This document shows positions 44,129 through 52,583 of a DNA stretch of 64,000 nucleotides, piece after piece. The translations under genes were made by a program, and so were the position numbers. The stretch is from Pseudomonas sp. PA15(2017) (GTDB lineage: Bacteria; Pseudomonadota; Gammaproteobacteria; Pseudomonadales; Pseudomonadaceae). Each line of letters starts with the position of its first letter. The stretch's first letter is position 1. The stretch is taken from assembly GCF_001945395.1 (NCBI RefSeq), contig NZ_MSXV01000053.1, forward strand, positions 56,682 through 120,681, read 5' to 3'. The notes beneath the pieces were generated by a model that saw only the letters and a program-made list of their open reading frames with translations, made no database searches and was not told where the DNA came from.

Positions 44129-45169
44129 TCAGGTGGTTTCGCGGTCGATCAGCGTGAAGCCGGTGTCCAGACGCACCGGCTGCTGCTCGTCACCGTCGCG
44201 AAAACGCTGCAGCAGAGCACTGGCGACGTGCTTGCCCATGCGCCGACCATCGATGCTTACCGTCGACAACGCAGGATGGAGATGGGCGGCGCTGGACAGA
44301 TCCCCGAAGCCCATGACGGCCAGTTGACCGGGCACCTCGATACCCCGGCTCGCTGCCTCTGCCAGGATGCCCTGGGCCACGGTGTCCGAACTGCAGACGA
44401 TCACCTGCGGCGCGTGACCGTCGGCAAGCAATTGGCGCAGCCCTTCCCTGCCGCTCTGCAGGGTGGCTGGCGCGGCAAGCACCGCCATGGGCACCTCGTC
44501 GATGCCCAGCGCCTTGAGCTGGTCGATCACGCTACTGCCACGCTTGAGCGCCCGGGAGTCATCGACCGAAACGATGGCGAAGCGGCGATAGCCCTTGCCA
44601 TGCAGATGATCGGCAATCGCCTGGCCGACCTTCTCGTGGGAGAACCCTACCTGCATGTCGATGGGCGATGCGCCCAGGTCCCAGGCTTCGACCACCGGAA
44701 TGCCCGCCGCCTGCAAACGCAGCCGGCTTTCCTCGGTGTGCAGGGTGCCGGTCAGCACGATGCCATCGGGGCGCCGACCGAGCACCGCGCCAAGCAGCCG
44801 CTCTTCCTGCTCGGCCGAGTAGCCGGTCAGGCCGATCATGGTCTGGTAGCCCGCGGTGGTCAGGTGATCCATCAGCGATTGCACGGTTTCGGCGAAGATC
44901 GAGTGGGCAATGGTCGGCACAAAAATGGCTACCAAACGACTCTTGTTCGAGGCCAGGCCGCCAGCCAGCATGTTCGGCACGTAGCCGGTCACCCGCACGG
45001 CTTCGAGCACCTTCTTGCGGGCACTTTCGCTGACCACGTCGGGCCGGTGCAGGGCGCGGGACACGGTAATCGGCGAAACGCCGGCCACCTTGGCCACGTC
45101 GATCAGCGTCACGCTCGCGCCCTTGTTCGCAGGCGTGGAAGAAGATGAAGCGCGAGATTTCTTTGCCAT
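44129..45169 (-). CDS. LacI-family regulator of the gudP-garD operon
   Basis: A 346-residue LacI repressor of the GntR(LacI)-like group. The DNA-binding head is VTLIDVAKVAGVSPITVSRAL and the hinge is YVPNMLAGGLASNKS. The periplasmic-binding-like core follows. I use the ATG at 45169 (MAKKSRASSSS); a more distal ATG adds about ten residues and cannot be excluded. It likely represses gudP-garD in the absence of galactarate, glucarate or a product. Codon 1-20 region is Ser-rich. Confidence 0.88.
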   Translation of the reverse strand: MAKKSRASSSSTPANKGASVTLIDVAKVAGVSPITVSRALHRPDVVSESARKKVLEAVRVTGYVPNMLAGGLASNKSRLVAIFVPTIAHSIFAETVQSLMDHLTTAGYQTMIGLTGYSAEQEERLLGAVLGRRPDGIVLTGTLHTEESRLRLQAAGIPVVEAWDLGASPIDMQVGFSHEKVGQAIADHLHGKGYRRFAIVSVDDSRALKRGSSVIDQLKALGIDEVPMAVLAAPATLQSGREGLRQLLADGHAPQVIVCSSDTVAQGILAEAASRGIEVPGQLAVMGFGDLSSAAHLHPALSTVSIDGRRMGKHVASALLQRFRDGDEQQPVRLDTGFTLIDRETT

Positions 45170-45264
45170 GACGGGCCGCTGGCTGCGTGAAGGATCACGC
45201 ATCTTACCAGCCGGCCGGGCGGTAACTGGAGACACAGCTGTAATCGCGTGTTGCCCGACAGACG

Positions 45265-45294
45265 AAAAAGCCCAGGCGCGAGGCCCGGGCTTTC
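45265..45294 (-). terminator. Terminator of kdgD copy 1
   Basis: AAAGCCCAGGC and GCCCGGGCTTT arms with a short loop. On the minus strand the stem is followed by five T. The kdgD copy 2 terminator has the same stem. Confidence 0.85.
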
Positions 45295-45319
45295 TGAATG
45301 CCTTGAGAAGGCGAAGCGT

Positions 45320-46231
45320 TTACTGGGCGCCTTGCTTCTTGATCAGCGCGGCCAGTTGCTCGTACTCGCCTGGCAGCAGCTCGGTCAGTGGTGCGCGAAC
45401 CGGGCCGGCGTCGTAGCCGGCGATCTTGGCGCCCGCCTTGACGATGCTCACCGCGTAGCCGGATTTACGGTTACGGATGTCCAGGTACGGCAGGAAGAAG
45501 TCGTCGATGATCTTGGCGACGGTGGCGTGATCTTCGCGGGCAATGGCGTGGTAGAAGTCCATCGCGGTTTTCGGGATGAAGTTGAACACCGCCGACGAGT
45601 AGACCGGTACGCCCAGGGCCTTGTAGGCCGCGGCGTAGACTTCGGCGGTCGGCAGGCCACCCAGGTAGGTCAGGCGCTCGCCCAGACGGCGGCGGATGGA
45701 CACCATCAGCTCGATATCGCCCAGGCCGTCCTTGTAGCCGATCAGGTTCGGGCAACGCTCGGCCAGTTGCTCAAGCAGATCGGCGTTCAGACGGCAAACG
45801 TTGCGGTTGTAGACCACCACACCGATCTTCACCGATTTGCACACCTGCTCGACGTGAGCCGCGACACCTTCCTGGGACGCTTCGGTCAGGTAGTGCGGCA
45901 GCAGCAGCAGACCCTTGGCGCCCAGGCGCTCGGCTTCCTGTGCGTACTGGATGGCCTGGCGGGTGGAGCCACCGACGCCAGCCAGAATCGGCACGCTGCC
46001 CGCGCAGGTGTCGACGGCGGTCTTGATCACCGACGAATACTCGTCAGCGGCCAGGGAGAAGAACTCACCGGTGCCGCCGGCGGCGAACAGTGCGGTGGCG
46101 CCGTACGGGGCCAGCCACTCGAGGCGACGGACGTAACCTGCCGGGTTGAATTCACCGGCAGCGTCGAAGTCGGTCAGCGGGAACGACAGAAGGCCGGAGG
46201 AGAGGACGGTTTTTAGTTCTTGTGGAGTCAT
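45320..46231 (-). CDS. kdgD: 5-dehydro-4-deoxyglucarate dehydratase, copy 1
   Basis: A 303-residue DHDPS-family enzyme that dehydrates and decarboxylates 5-keto-4-deoxy-D-glucarate to 2-oxoglutarate semialdehyde. The Schiff-base lysine is Lys167 in LIGYKDGLGD, and Tyr141 (VVVYNRN) is the catalytic tyrosine. AAGGTGEFFSLAADEY is the substrate carboxylate loop. I start at 46231 (MTPQELKTVL), matching copy 2. By my count the two copies differ at 13 positions. A GntR-type operator is upstream at 46289. Confidence 0.95.
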   Translation of the reverse strand: MTPQELKTVLSSGLLSFPLTDFDAAGEFNPAGYVRRLEWLAPYGATALFAAGGTGEFFSLAADEYSSVIKTAVDTCAGSVPILAGVGGSTRQAIQYAQEAERLGAKGLLLLPHYLTEASQEGVAAHVEQVCKSVKIGVVVYNRNVCRLNADLLEQLAERCPNLIGYKDGLGDIELMVSIRRRLGERLTYLGGLPTAEVYAAAYKALGVPVYSSAVFNFIPKTAMDFYHAIAREDHATVAKIIDDFFLPYLDIRNRKSGYAVSIVKAGAKIAGYDAGPVRAPLTELLPGEYEQLAALIKKQGAQ

Positions 46232-46288
46232 TCTTCTTACACCCTTGGATGAGGACATGGAGGCCGTTATCGGCAACTGAAGTCATAC

Positions 46289-46298
46289 GTTATCGTAC
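46289..46298 (-). promoter_or_regulatory. GntR-type operator upstream of kdgD copy 1
   Basis: GTACGATAAC on the minus strand, ten of ten to GTAYGAYRAC. It follows a possible -10 TATAGT (46300-46305, minus strand). Confidence 0.6.
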
Positions 46299-46522
46299 AA
46301 CTATAAAAAATCCAAGCATCTCGAGGTATTTTTCTTCGTGACCGATGCCAGCGGCTGGCTCGGGGTACAAAGCCCCGAATTGTCCAAAAATTAGCCAAAA
46401 CCTCAATAATTCTCCAATTACAGGGCTAATTCCATGCTTTAGATTGAAGAAAATTCGCTTTCCAGCCTGCCGGAGAGATTGCCGCGGATAGGAATCTGCC
46501 TCGAATGGCTGGCAGCCAAGTC

Positions 46523-46532
46523 GTACGATGAC
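46523..46532 (+). promoter_or_regulatory. GntR-type operator upstream of tctC
   Basis: GTACGATGAC, ten of ten to GTAYGAYRAC, about 300 bases before the tctC start. The distance implies a long leader or a role for kdgD1 as well. Confidence 0.5.
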
Positions 46533-46824
46533 ATCACTGGAAAGGCGTCGACATTCGAACAATGACAAAGGTGCGCTACATGACGACACCCACTACCCGC
46601 CCCATCCGGCCACGGCCCTCTCCCGCAGGCGCGACGCATTTGCGGATGCCCGCCTCGTTCAGCCCAGCGCTCTGCGCCAGGTCGCCGCCAGCATACGGCT
46701 GAGCCTGCGCCCTTCTTCGTCGCGATATCCCGCACCGACGCGGCCCTGACCGGCTGCGTCGAAATCGGCAGCTCATTGCGCGCCGAACTCCATCATGCAC
46801 AACAACAAGAGAAGGAATCACTGC

Positions 46825-47793
46825 ATGCCACAAACCTCCCTACGCACCGCACTCGGCCTGGTCGCCGCGCTTTGCATGAGCGCCGCTGCCACTCACGTCC
46901 AAGCTGATGACAGCTACCCGAACAAGGCCATTCAGATGGTACTGCCCATCGCCCCAGGCGGAGACACCGACGTCAACGCCCGGGTCTTCAACCGCTACCT
47001 GGAAAAGGAGCTGGGCAAACCGCTGGTAGCGGTGAACGTCGATGGTGGCGGCGGCACCATCGGCATGCGCCGCGTGATGTCGGCCAAGCCCGATGGTTAC
47101 ACCGCGCTGTTCTTCCACGGCGAAGCCATGGTGCCGAAGCTGGCCGGCCTGTCGGACATCGATATCGACGATTTTCAGATGGTCGCCGTGGCCATGGAAG
47201 ACGACACCACCATTCTGGTGACCGGCAAGGATGCGCCCTATAAAGACATGAAATCCTTCGTCGACTACGCCAAAGCCAACCCCGGCAAAACCCGCTTCGG
47301 CATGCTCACCGGCGGCTACCCGCACCTGGTGGGCGTGGCGCTGGAAGAGGAACTGGGCGTGAAGATGAATCTGATCGACGTGGGCGGCAACACCGCGAAG
47401 ATTGTCGCCCTGCGCGGCGGCCGCGTGGACCTGGTCAACGTCCAGTACAACCTGGTGCGCGACTACCTGAAGGCGGGCAGCTTCGTCAGCCTCGGGCTGC
47501 TCGCCGATGAGCGCAACCCATTGATCGCCGACGAGCCGACCACCGCCGAACAAGGCTTCCCGGCCAGCTTCAGCAAGTTCTTCTTCTTCGCCATGCCCAA
47601 GCAAACACCGCCCGATGTGGTCGAGAAGTTCTCCGCAGCGGTCAAGCGGGTGGTCGACAACCCCGAGTACCAGGCAGAAGCCAGAAAGATGCTGGTGACC
47701 CCGACCTACCTCGGCCCCGAAGAAGGTGCCGCGTTCGCCAAGGCCCAGCAACAAACCCTGCAGCAGTACCAGAGCCTGCTGCGCGGCCAGTAG
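46825..47793 (+). CDS. tctC: Tripartite tricarboxylate transporter substrate-binding protein
   Basis: A 322-residue Bug-family periplasmic protein. The signal peptide MPQTSLRTALGLVAALC...VQA is cut near DDSYPNKAI. PIAPGGDTDVNARVFN and GMLTGGYPHLVGVALEEELG form ligand loops. It likely captures a hexarate or hexuronate, by location. I use the ATG at 46825 with AAGGA eight bases upstream. Confidence 0.9.
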   Translation: MPQTSLRTALGLVAALCMSAAATHVQADDSYPNKAIQMVLPIAPGGDTDVNARVFNRYLEKELGKPLVAVNVDGGGGTIGMRRVMSAKPDGYTALFFHGEAMVPKLAGLSDIDIDDFQMVAVAMEDDTTILVTGKDAPYKDMKSFVDYAKANPGKTRFGMLTGGYPHLVGVALEEELGVKMNLIDVGGNTAKIVALRGGRVDLVNVQYNLVRDYLKAGSFVSLGLLADERNPLIADEPTTAEQGFPASFSKFFFFAMPKQTPPDVVEKFSAAVKRVVDNPEYQAEARKMLVTPTYLGPEEGAAFAKAQQQTLQQYQSLLRGQ

Positions 47794-47887
47794 GCCTGCC
47801 TGCTCGGCAACCATGGCGTCGCCAGGCGGCGCCCTCGCCTATTTCCATCCGCCGCGCGGCGTTGCTGAGCGGCGCGGGAGAGTCTGC

Positions 47888-48385
47888 ATGCCTCAATTTA
47901 CCCTTCGTGATTACCGCGACCTGGTCACTGGCTCGGCAGTGATGCTCGGCGCCGTAGCGATGTTCGTCGCCTCCGCCAACCTCAAGGACTTCGCCGCCAT
48001 TGGCGTGGGCGCCTCGTTCATGCCGCGCCTGACCGCCCTGCTGCTGTTCATCGTCGGCCTGGTGATCGCCGCGTCCACCTGGCGCACTGGTGGCCGCAAC
48101 CGCGAGCCGCTCAAGGCCGACGCCGCAGAGCCGGGTGTGTTTGGCGGCCTGCCGGCGGTGCTGCTGAGCATCGTGCTGATGTTCATCTACCTGGCGTTGC
48201 TCGACCCGCTGGGCTTTCTGCTGTCGTCGGTGCTCTACGCCTTCGCCCAGATGATCGTGCTGACCAAGGACGGTAACCGCCGCTACGGGCTGTTCGGCCT
48301 CTGCGCCGTGCTCACGGCCATCGCCGCCTATTACCTGTTCGTCAATGTGTTCGACATCAGCCTGCCCGCCGGGCTGTTGGGCTAG
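47888..48385 (+). CDS. tctB: Tripartite tricarboxylate transporter small membrane subunit
   Basis: A 165-residue protein with about four helices, the TctB-type subunit. It starts MPQFTLRDYRDLVTGSAVM with GGGAGAG upstream. The second pair of helices (LPAVLLSIVLMFIYLALLDPLG and FGLCAVLTAIAAYYLF) is typical. It begins 94 bases after tctC. Confidence 0.88.
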   Translation: MPQFTLRDYRDLVTGSAVMLGAVAMFVASANLKDFAAIGVGASFMPRLTALLLFIVGLVIAASTWRTGGRNREPLKADAAEPGVFGGLPAVLLSIVLMFIYLALLDPLGFLLSSVLYAFAQMIVLTKDGNRRYGLFGLCAVLTAIAAYYLFVNVFDISLPAGLLG

Positions 48386-48406
48386 CGCGCTGAGAGGAGC
48401 TTCATC

Positions 48407-49912
48407 ATGTTAATCGAAGGCATTCTGTCGATTCTCAATTTCCAGACCCTGTTTCTGATCATCGGCGGCACGGTGCTGGGCATCATCATCGGCGCCATTC
48501 CCGGTCTGACGGTGACCATGGGCGTGGCCCTGTTCCTGCCGGTAACCTTCGCCATGAGCCCGGTAGACGGCCTGTCGCTGCTCATGGGCCTGTATATCGG
48601 CGGCACATCGGGCGGGCTGATTCCGTCCATCCTGCTGAACATTCCCGGCACCCCGGCTTCGGTGGCGACGACCTTCGATGGCTATCCCATGGCGGTGCGC
48701 GGTGAAGCCGGCAAGGCGCTGTCGGTGGCGATCATCTCGTCGTTCCTGGGCGGTGTGTTCAGCCTGCTGGTGTTGTTTGCGGTGTCGCCGATCCTGGCCG
48801 AAGTCGCGCTCAAGTTCGGCCCCTACGAATATTTCGCCGTGGCGCTGTTCTCCCTGACCCTGGTCGCCGGCCTGAGTGGCGGCTCCCTGGCGCGGGGCAT
48901 GGCGGCGGCAGGTATCGGCCTGACCGTCTCCTTCGTCGGCATGGCGCCGATCACCGCATTTCCACGTTTCACCTTCGACTGGCACGAGCTGGACGCCGGC
49001 ATCACCCTGCTGCCGGCACTCATCGGCTTGTTCGCGGTGTCGCAGATCCTCGAAGAAGCCGAATCACGCAAACCGCAGAAGAAGCTAAAGGTACTCAGCT
49101 ACAAGTTGAGCAACCTGGGCTTTTCGGTGAAGGCCACCATCGCCCACTTTCCCAACTGGCTGCGCTCCTCGCTGATCGGCACCGGCATCGGCGTACTGCC
49201 GGGCCTGGGCGCCGCGGTGTGCAACATCCTCGCCTACGGCGCGGCGAAGAAGCGCTCCAAGCACCCGGAAAAGTTCGGCACCGGCGTCAGTGACGGCGTG
49301 ATCGCCAGCGAATCCTCGGGCAACGCCTCCACCGGCGGCGGCATGGTGCCGCTGCTGACCCTGGGCATTCCCGGCGACAACACCTCGGTGATCCTGCTGG
49401 CCGGCTTCATGATCCACGGCATCACCCCTGGCCCCATGCTGTTCGAAACCCAGAGCCTGCTGGTGTACGGCATCTTCGCGGCGCTGGTGGTCTCCAACCT
49501 GGCGATGATCATCGCCCTGTTCGGCCTGATGCGCGGCTTCGTGCACATCCTGTCGGTGCCCAAGCACATCCTCCTGCCGATCATCATGCTGCTCTGCGTG
49601 ATCGGTGCCTACGGCATCAACAACCGCCTGTTCGACGTCGGCTGCATGCTGGTGTTCGGCGTCCTCGGCTGGCTGATGAAAAAGGCCTCGCTGCCGATCA
49701 CCCCACTGCTGCTGGGCTTCATTCTCGGCCCGATCATCGAGACCAACCTGCGCCGTGGCCTGATGAGCAGCCAGGGCGACTTCATGCCCTTCATCACCGA
49801 ACCGATCTCCGGCACGGTACTGGTCGCCACCGTGATCGTGGTGATCCTGACCGCCTACAAGGAATGGACGAAAATCCGCCGGCCGCACGGGCAGGTGATC
49901 ACCAGCAGCTAA
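48407..49912 (+). CDS. tctA: Tripartite tricarboxylate transporter large membrane subunit
   Basis: A 501-residue TctA-family permease with about twelve helices. The family signatures GAIPGLTVTMGVALFLPVTF and LYIGGTSGGLIPSILLNIPG with GTPASVATTFDGYP are intact. The second half has the repeat GIGVLPGLGAAV and LTLGIPGDNTSVILL. It ends the tctCBA operon; a terminator follows. Confidence 0.94.
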   Translation: MLIEGILSILNFQTLFLIIGGTVLGIIIGAIPGLTVTMGVALFLPVTFAMSPVDGLSLLMGLYIGGTSGGLIPSILLNIPGTPASVATTFDGYPMAVRGEAGKALSVAIISSFLGGVFSLLVLFAVSPILAEVALKFGPYEYFAVALFSLTLVAGLSGGSLARGMAAAGIGLTVSFVGMAPITAFPRFTFDWHELDAGITLLPALIGLFAVSQILEEAESRKPQKKLKVLSYKLSNLGFSVKATIAHFPNWLRSSLIGTGIGVLPGLGAAVCNILAYGAAKKRSKHPEKFGTGVSDGVIASESSGNASTGGGMVPLLTLGIPGDNTSVILLAGFMIHGITPGPMLFETQSLLVYGIFAALVVSNLAMIIALFGLMRGFVHILSVPKHILLPIIMLLCVIGAYGINNRLFDVGCMLVFGVLGWLMKKASLPITPLLLGFILGPIIETNLRRGLMSSQGDFMPFITEPISGTVLVATVIVVILTAYKEWTKIRRPHGQVITSS

Positions 49913-49928
49913 GCGACAAGGAAACACC

Positions 49929-49964
49929 AAGCCGCTGCGCCCTCAAGGGTGCAGCGGCTTTTTT
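49929..49964 (+). terminator. Terminator of tctCBA
   Basis: AAGCCGCTGC and GCAGCGGCTT arms (49929-49938, 49951-49960) with a T-run. Confidence 0.88.
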
Positions 49965-50063
49965 GTGGGCGCGAAAATCTGTTGCTCGGCAGGCGGGCAA
50001 GCGTTCTGTAATTGCCGGATCGATGGCTGCAATGTGGCGCAAGCGGACGTTCGCCGATCCATT

Positions 50064-50114
50064 GTGGGAACGGGCCATGCCCGTGATTTTTTTGCGGGCA
50101 TGGCCCGCTCCCAC
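50064..50114. repeat. REP palindrome
   Basis: Arms GTGGGAACGGGCCATGCCCG and CGGGCATGGCCCGCTCCCAC match at 19 of 20 bases around an 11-base T-rich loop. Confidence 0.85.
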
Positions 50115-50268
50115 AGGTAAAACAACGATGTCCGCTTCTGCCTCGTGATTGCCGCTTTATGCGCATGCAAGACTTTGCACAGGCGCTAGAAACCTGTTCA
50201 TAATCTTTCGGCTCAGGTTCGCCGATTTTGGCCGCCAAGTGGCGGTAGCGATCGTTCACCGATCCACT

Positions 50269-50333
50269 GTAGGAGCGCGCCATGCGCGCGAAAAATCGCG
50301 GGCATGGACTGGGCGTCCCCGCCCGCTCCCACA
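50269..50333. repeat. REP-like palindrome, diverged
   Basis: TGTAGGAGCGCGCCATGCGC facing GGGCATGGACTGGGCGTCCC with CGCCCGCTCCCACA. Same family as the copy at 63390, which also has GGACTGGGCGT. Confidence 0.7.
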
Positions 50334-50380
50334 GGTACTGCATCAATGGCTGCTGCCTTGCAACAGCCACCCCAAAACGC

Positions 50381-50408
50381 AAAAGCCCAGGCACGAGGCC
50401 TGGGCTTT
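50381..50408 (-). terminator. Terminator of kdgD copy 2
   Basis: AAAGCCCAGGC (50382-50392) and GCCTGGGCTTT (50398-50408), perfect 11-base arms. On the minus strand TTTT follows. Confidence 0.87.
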
Positions 50409-50433
50409 CCGTATTGCCGCTCGAAGGTGAAGC

Positions 50434-51345
50434 TTACTGAGCGCCCTGCTTCTTGATCAGCGCGGCCAGCTTCTCGTACTCGTCCGGCAGCAGGTCGGTC
50501 AGCGGGGCGCGGACCGGGCCGGCGTCGTAGCCGGAGATTTTGGCGCCCGCCTTGACGATGCTCACCGCGTAGCCCGCCTTGCGGTTACGGATGTCCAGGT
50601 ACGGCAGGAAGAAGTCGTCGATGATCTTGGCGACGGTGGCGTGATCATCCTTGGCAATGGCGTGGTAGAAGTCCATCGCGGTTTTCGGGATGAAGTTGAA
50701 CACCGCCGAGGAATAGACAGGCACGCCCAGAGCCTTGTAGGCCGCAGCGTAGACTTCGGCGGTCGGCAGGCCGCCCAGGTAGCTGAAGCGATCACCCAGA
50801 CGACGACGGATGGAAACCATCAGCTCGATGTCGCCCAGGCCGTCCTTGTAGCCGATCAGGTTCGGGCAACGCTCGGCCAGTTGCTCGAGCAGATCGGCGT
50901 TCAGGCGGCAGACGTTACGGTTGTAGACCACCACACCGATCTTCACCGATTTGCACACCTGCTCGACGTGAGCGGCAACGCCTTCCTGGGACGCTTCGGT
51001 CAGGTAGTGCGGCAGCAGCAGCAGACCCTTGGCGCCCAGGCGCTCGGCTTCCTGTGCGTACTGGATGGCTTGGCGGGTGGAGCCACCGACACCGGCGAGA
51101 ATCGGCACGCTGCCCGCGCAGGTGTCGACGGCGGTCTTGATCACCGACGAATACTCGTCAGCGGCCAGGGAGAAGAACTCACCGGTGCCGCCGGCGGCGA
51201 ACAGTGCGGTGGCGCCGTACGGGGCCAGCCACTCGAGGCGGCGCACGTAGCCTTCAGGATTGAATTCGCCTTGGGCATCGAAATCGGTCAGCGGGAAAGA
51301 CAGCAGACCGGAGGAGAGGACGGATTTTAATTCTTGTGGGGTCAT
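50434..51345 (-). CDS. kdgD: 5-dehydro-4-deoxyglucarate dehydratase, copy 2
   Basis: 303 residues with the same length and active site as copy 1: Lys167 in YKDGLGD and Tyr141. About 96 percent identical; changes cluster in residues 24-31 (DAQGEFNPEG against DAAGEFNPAG) and in the last 110 residues, while residues 32-190 are identical. The middle of the gene is nearly identical also at DNA level, which suggests recent duplication or gene conversion. It has its own operator and terminator. Confidence 0.95.
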   Translation of the reverse strand: MTPQELKSVLSSGLLSFPLTDFDAQGEFNPEGYVRRLEWLAPYGATALFAAGGTGEFFSLAADEYSSVIKTAVDTCAGSVPILAGVGGSTRQAIQYAQEAERLGAKGLLLLPHYLTEASQEGVAAHVEQVCKSVKIGVVVYNRNVCRLNADLLEQLAERCPNLIGYKDGLGDIELMVSIRRRLGDRFSYLGGLPTAEVYAAAYKALGVPVYSSAVFNFIPKTAMDFYHAIAKDDHATVAKIIDDFFLPYLDIRNRKAGYAVSIVKAGAKISGYDAGPVRAPLTDLLPDEYEKLAALIKKQGAQ

Positions 51346-51400
51346 TCTTCGAACACCTGTAGCGCATGTGGAAAGAGGCAGCCGCTGGCTGTAGAGATAC

Positions 51401-51416
51401 GTTATCGTACGACAAT
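51401..51416 (-). promoter_or_regulatory. GntR-type operator upstream of kdgD copy 2
   Basis: GTACGATAAC on the minus strand (51401-51410), ten of ten to the shared word; the plus strand also reads GTACGACAAT (51407-51416), so the site is a near-dyad. Confidence 0.6.
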
Positions 51417-51620
51417 AACTAAAACCATCCCCTCTGCGACCTTTTATGCGCCAAGGGTCTGCAAAAGTCGTTGCTGAAGACGCAGCTAGCGGGCAAGAAA
51501 TTACCGTGACCGAACAGTCATTTCCTTGCTATCGGCATGGCGAGAAACCATGCGCAAACGCACCGCTACTGCGGTTTCTGGCATACCAGATGGATTACCG
51601 AGGTTTTTTCTGGTGTCGCG

Positions 51621-51671
51621 TTGACAGCACAATCCGAGGCTGTTGATAATCCTCTCACGTCATACGACAAC
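51621..51671 (+). promoter_or_regulatory. udh promoter and GntR-type operator
   Basis: TTGACA (51621-51626), 18-base spacer, GATAAT (51645-51650), then GTCATACGACAAC (51659-51671). The arrangement is the same as in front of the porin gene at 19033. Confidence 0.7.
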
Positions 51672-51716
51672 CGATAACAAGCTCTCCATAAAAACAAACC
51701 AGAGACCGCTTCCGCC

Positions 51717-52544
51717 ATGACTACCTCTTCCAATGCGCAACCGCCCTTCCATCGCCTGCTGCTCACTGGCGCGGCAGGCGGATTGGGCAAGGTGCTGCGC
51801 GAGCGCCTGCAGCCACTGACCGAGATCCTGCGTCTTTCCGACATCGCCGAAATGGCGCCGGCCGAAGGCCCGCACATCGAGGTGCAGATCTGCGATCTGG
51901 CCGACAAACAAGCCGTTCACCAGTTGGTCGAAGGCGTCGACGCCATCCTGCACTTCGGTGGCGTATCGGTGGAGCGTCCGTTCGAGGAAATCCTCGGTCC
52001 GAACATCAGCGGCGTGTTCCACATCTACGAAGCGGCGCGTCGCCATGGCGTCAAACGCGTGATCTTCGCCAGCTCCAACCATGTCATCGGCTTCCACAAG
52101 CAGACCGACACCATCGATGCCGACGCCCGGCGGCGCCCGGATGGTTACTATGGCCTGTCGAAGTCCTACGGCGAGGACATGGCCAGCTTCTACTTCGATC
52201 GCTACGGCATCGAGACCGTCAGCATCCGCATCGGCTCCTCGTTCACCGAGCCGCTGAACCGCCGCATGATGAGCACCTGGCTCAGCTACGACGACCTAGT
52301 GCAGTTGATCGAACGCAGCCTCGCCACGCCTGACGTCGGGCACACCGTGGTTTACGGCGCCTCGGCGAACAAGACCTTGTGGTGGGACAACAGCAAGGCC
52401 GCCCACCTTGGTTTCGAGCCCAAAGACACCTCCGAAGTTTTCCGTGACAAGGTCGAGGCCCAGCCTCCAGTGCCGGCGGATGACCCTAATGCGCTCTATC
52501 ACGGCGGTGCCTTCACGGCAGCCGGTCCGTTCGGCGACGACTGA
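51717..52544 (+). CDS. udh: Uronate dehydrogenase
   Basis: NAD-dependent oxidation of D-galacturonate or D-glucuronate to the aldaro-lactone. It has 275 residues, the length known for Pseudomonas Udh. It is an extended SDR with the cofactor loop TGAAGGLG (17-24) and the catalytic Tyr145 and Lys149 (YYGLSK); the residues before are FASSNHVIGFH. The gene leads udh-lactonase-dctPQM. Confidence 0.95.
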   Translation: MTTSSNAQPPFHRLLLTGAAGGLGKVLRERLQPLTEILRLSDIAEMAPAEGPHIEVQICDLADKQAVHQLVEGVDAILHFGGVSVERPFEEILGPNISGVFHIYEAARRHGVKRVIFASSNHVIGFHKQTDTIDADARRRPDGYYGLSKSYGEDMASFYFDRYGIETVSIRIGSSFTEPLNRRMMSTWLSYDDLVQLIERSLATPDVGHTVVYGASANKTLWWDNSKAAHLGFEPKDTSEVFRDKVEAQPPVPADDPNALYHGGAFTAAGPFGDD

Positions 52545-52583
52545 GACCGCGCGCCCCTCGATAACAATAACAAGAGGTCGGAC

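Larger units (their letters stand above)
46232..46824. other. Divergent regulatory region kdgD1/tctC
   Basis: A 593-base gap with operators at 46289 and 46523. AT-rich sequence at 46380-46450. Short ORFs are not supported. Confidence 0.55.
49913..50433. other. Intergenic repeat cluster between tctA and kdgD2
   Basis: A 521-base gap with two terminators and two REP palindromes. It also has a 40-base stretch at 50131-50171 (CTTCTGCCTCGTGATTGCC start) and a 60-base stretch at about 50193-50255 (CCTGTTCATAATCTTTCGG start). Both recur at 63.8 and 63.3 kb. No gene seen. Confidence 0.65.
51346..51716. other. Divergent regulatory region kdgD2/udh
   Basis: A 371-base gap with the kdgD2 operator at one end and the udh promoter and operator at the other. 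The short ORF at 51446-51646 runs through the udh promoter and is not supported. Confidence 0.6.

Noticed and set aside
51446..51646. A 66-codon ORF between kdgD2 and udh
   Set aside because: It includes the udh -35 and most of the spacer; no ribosome site.
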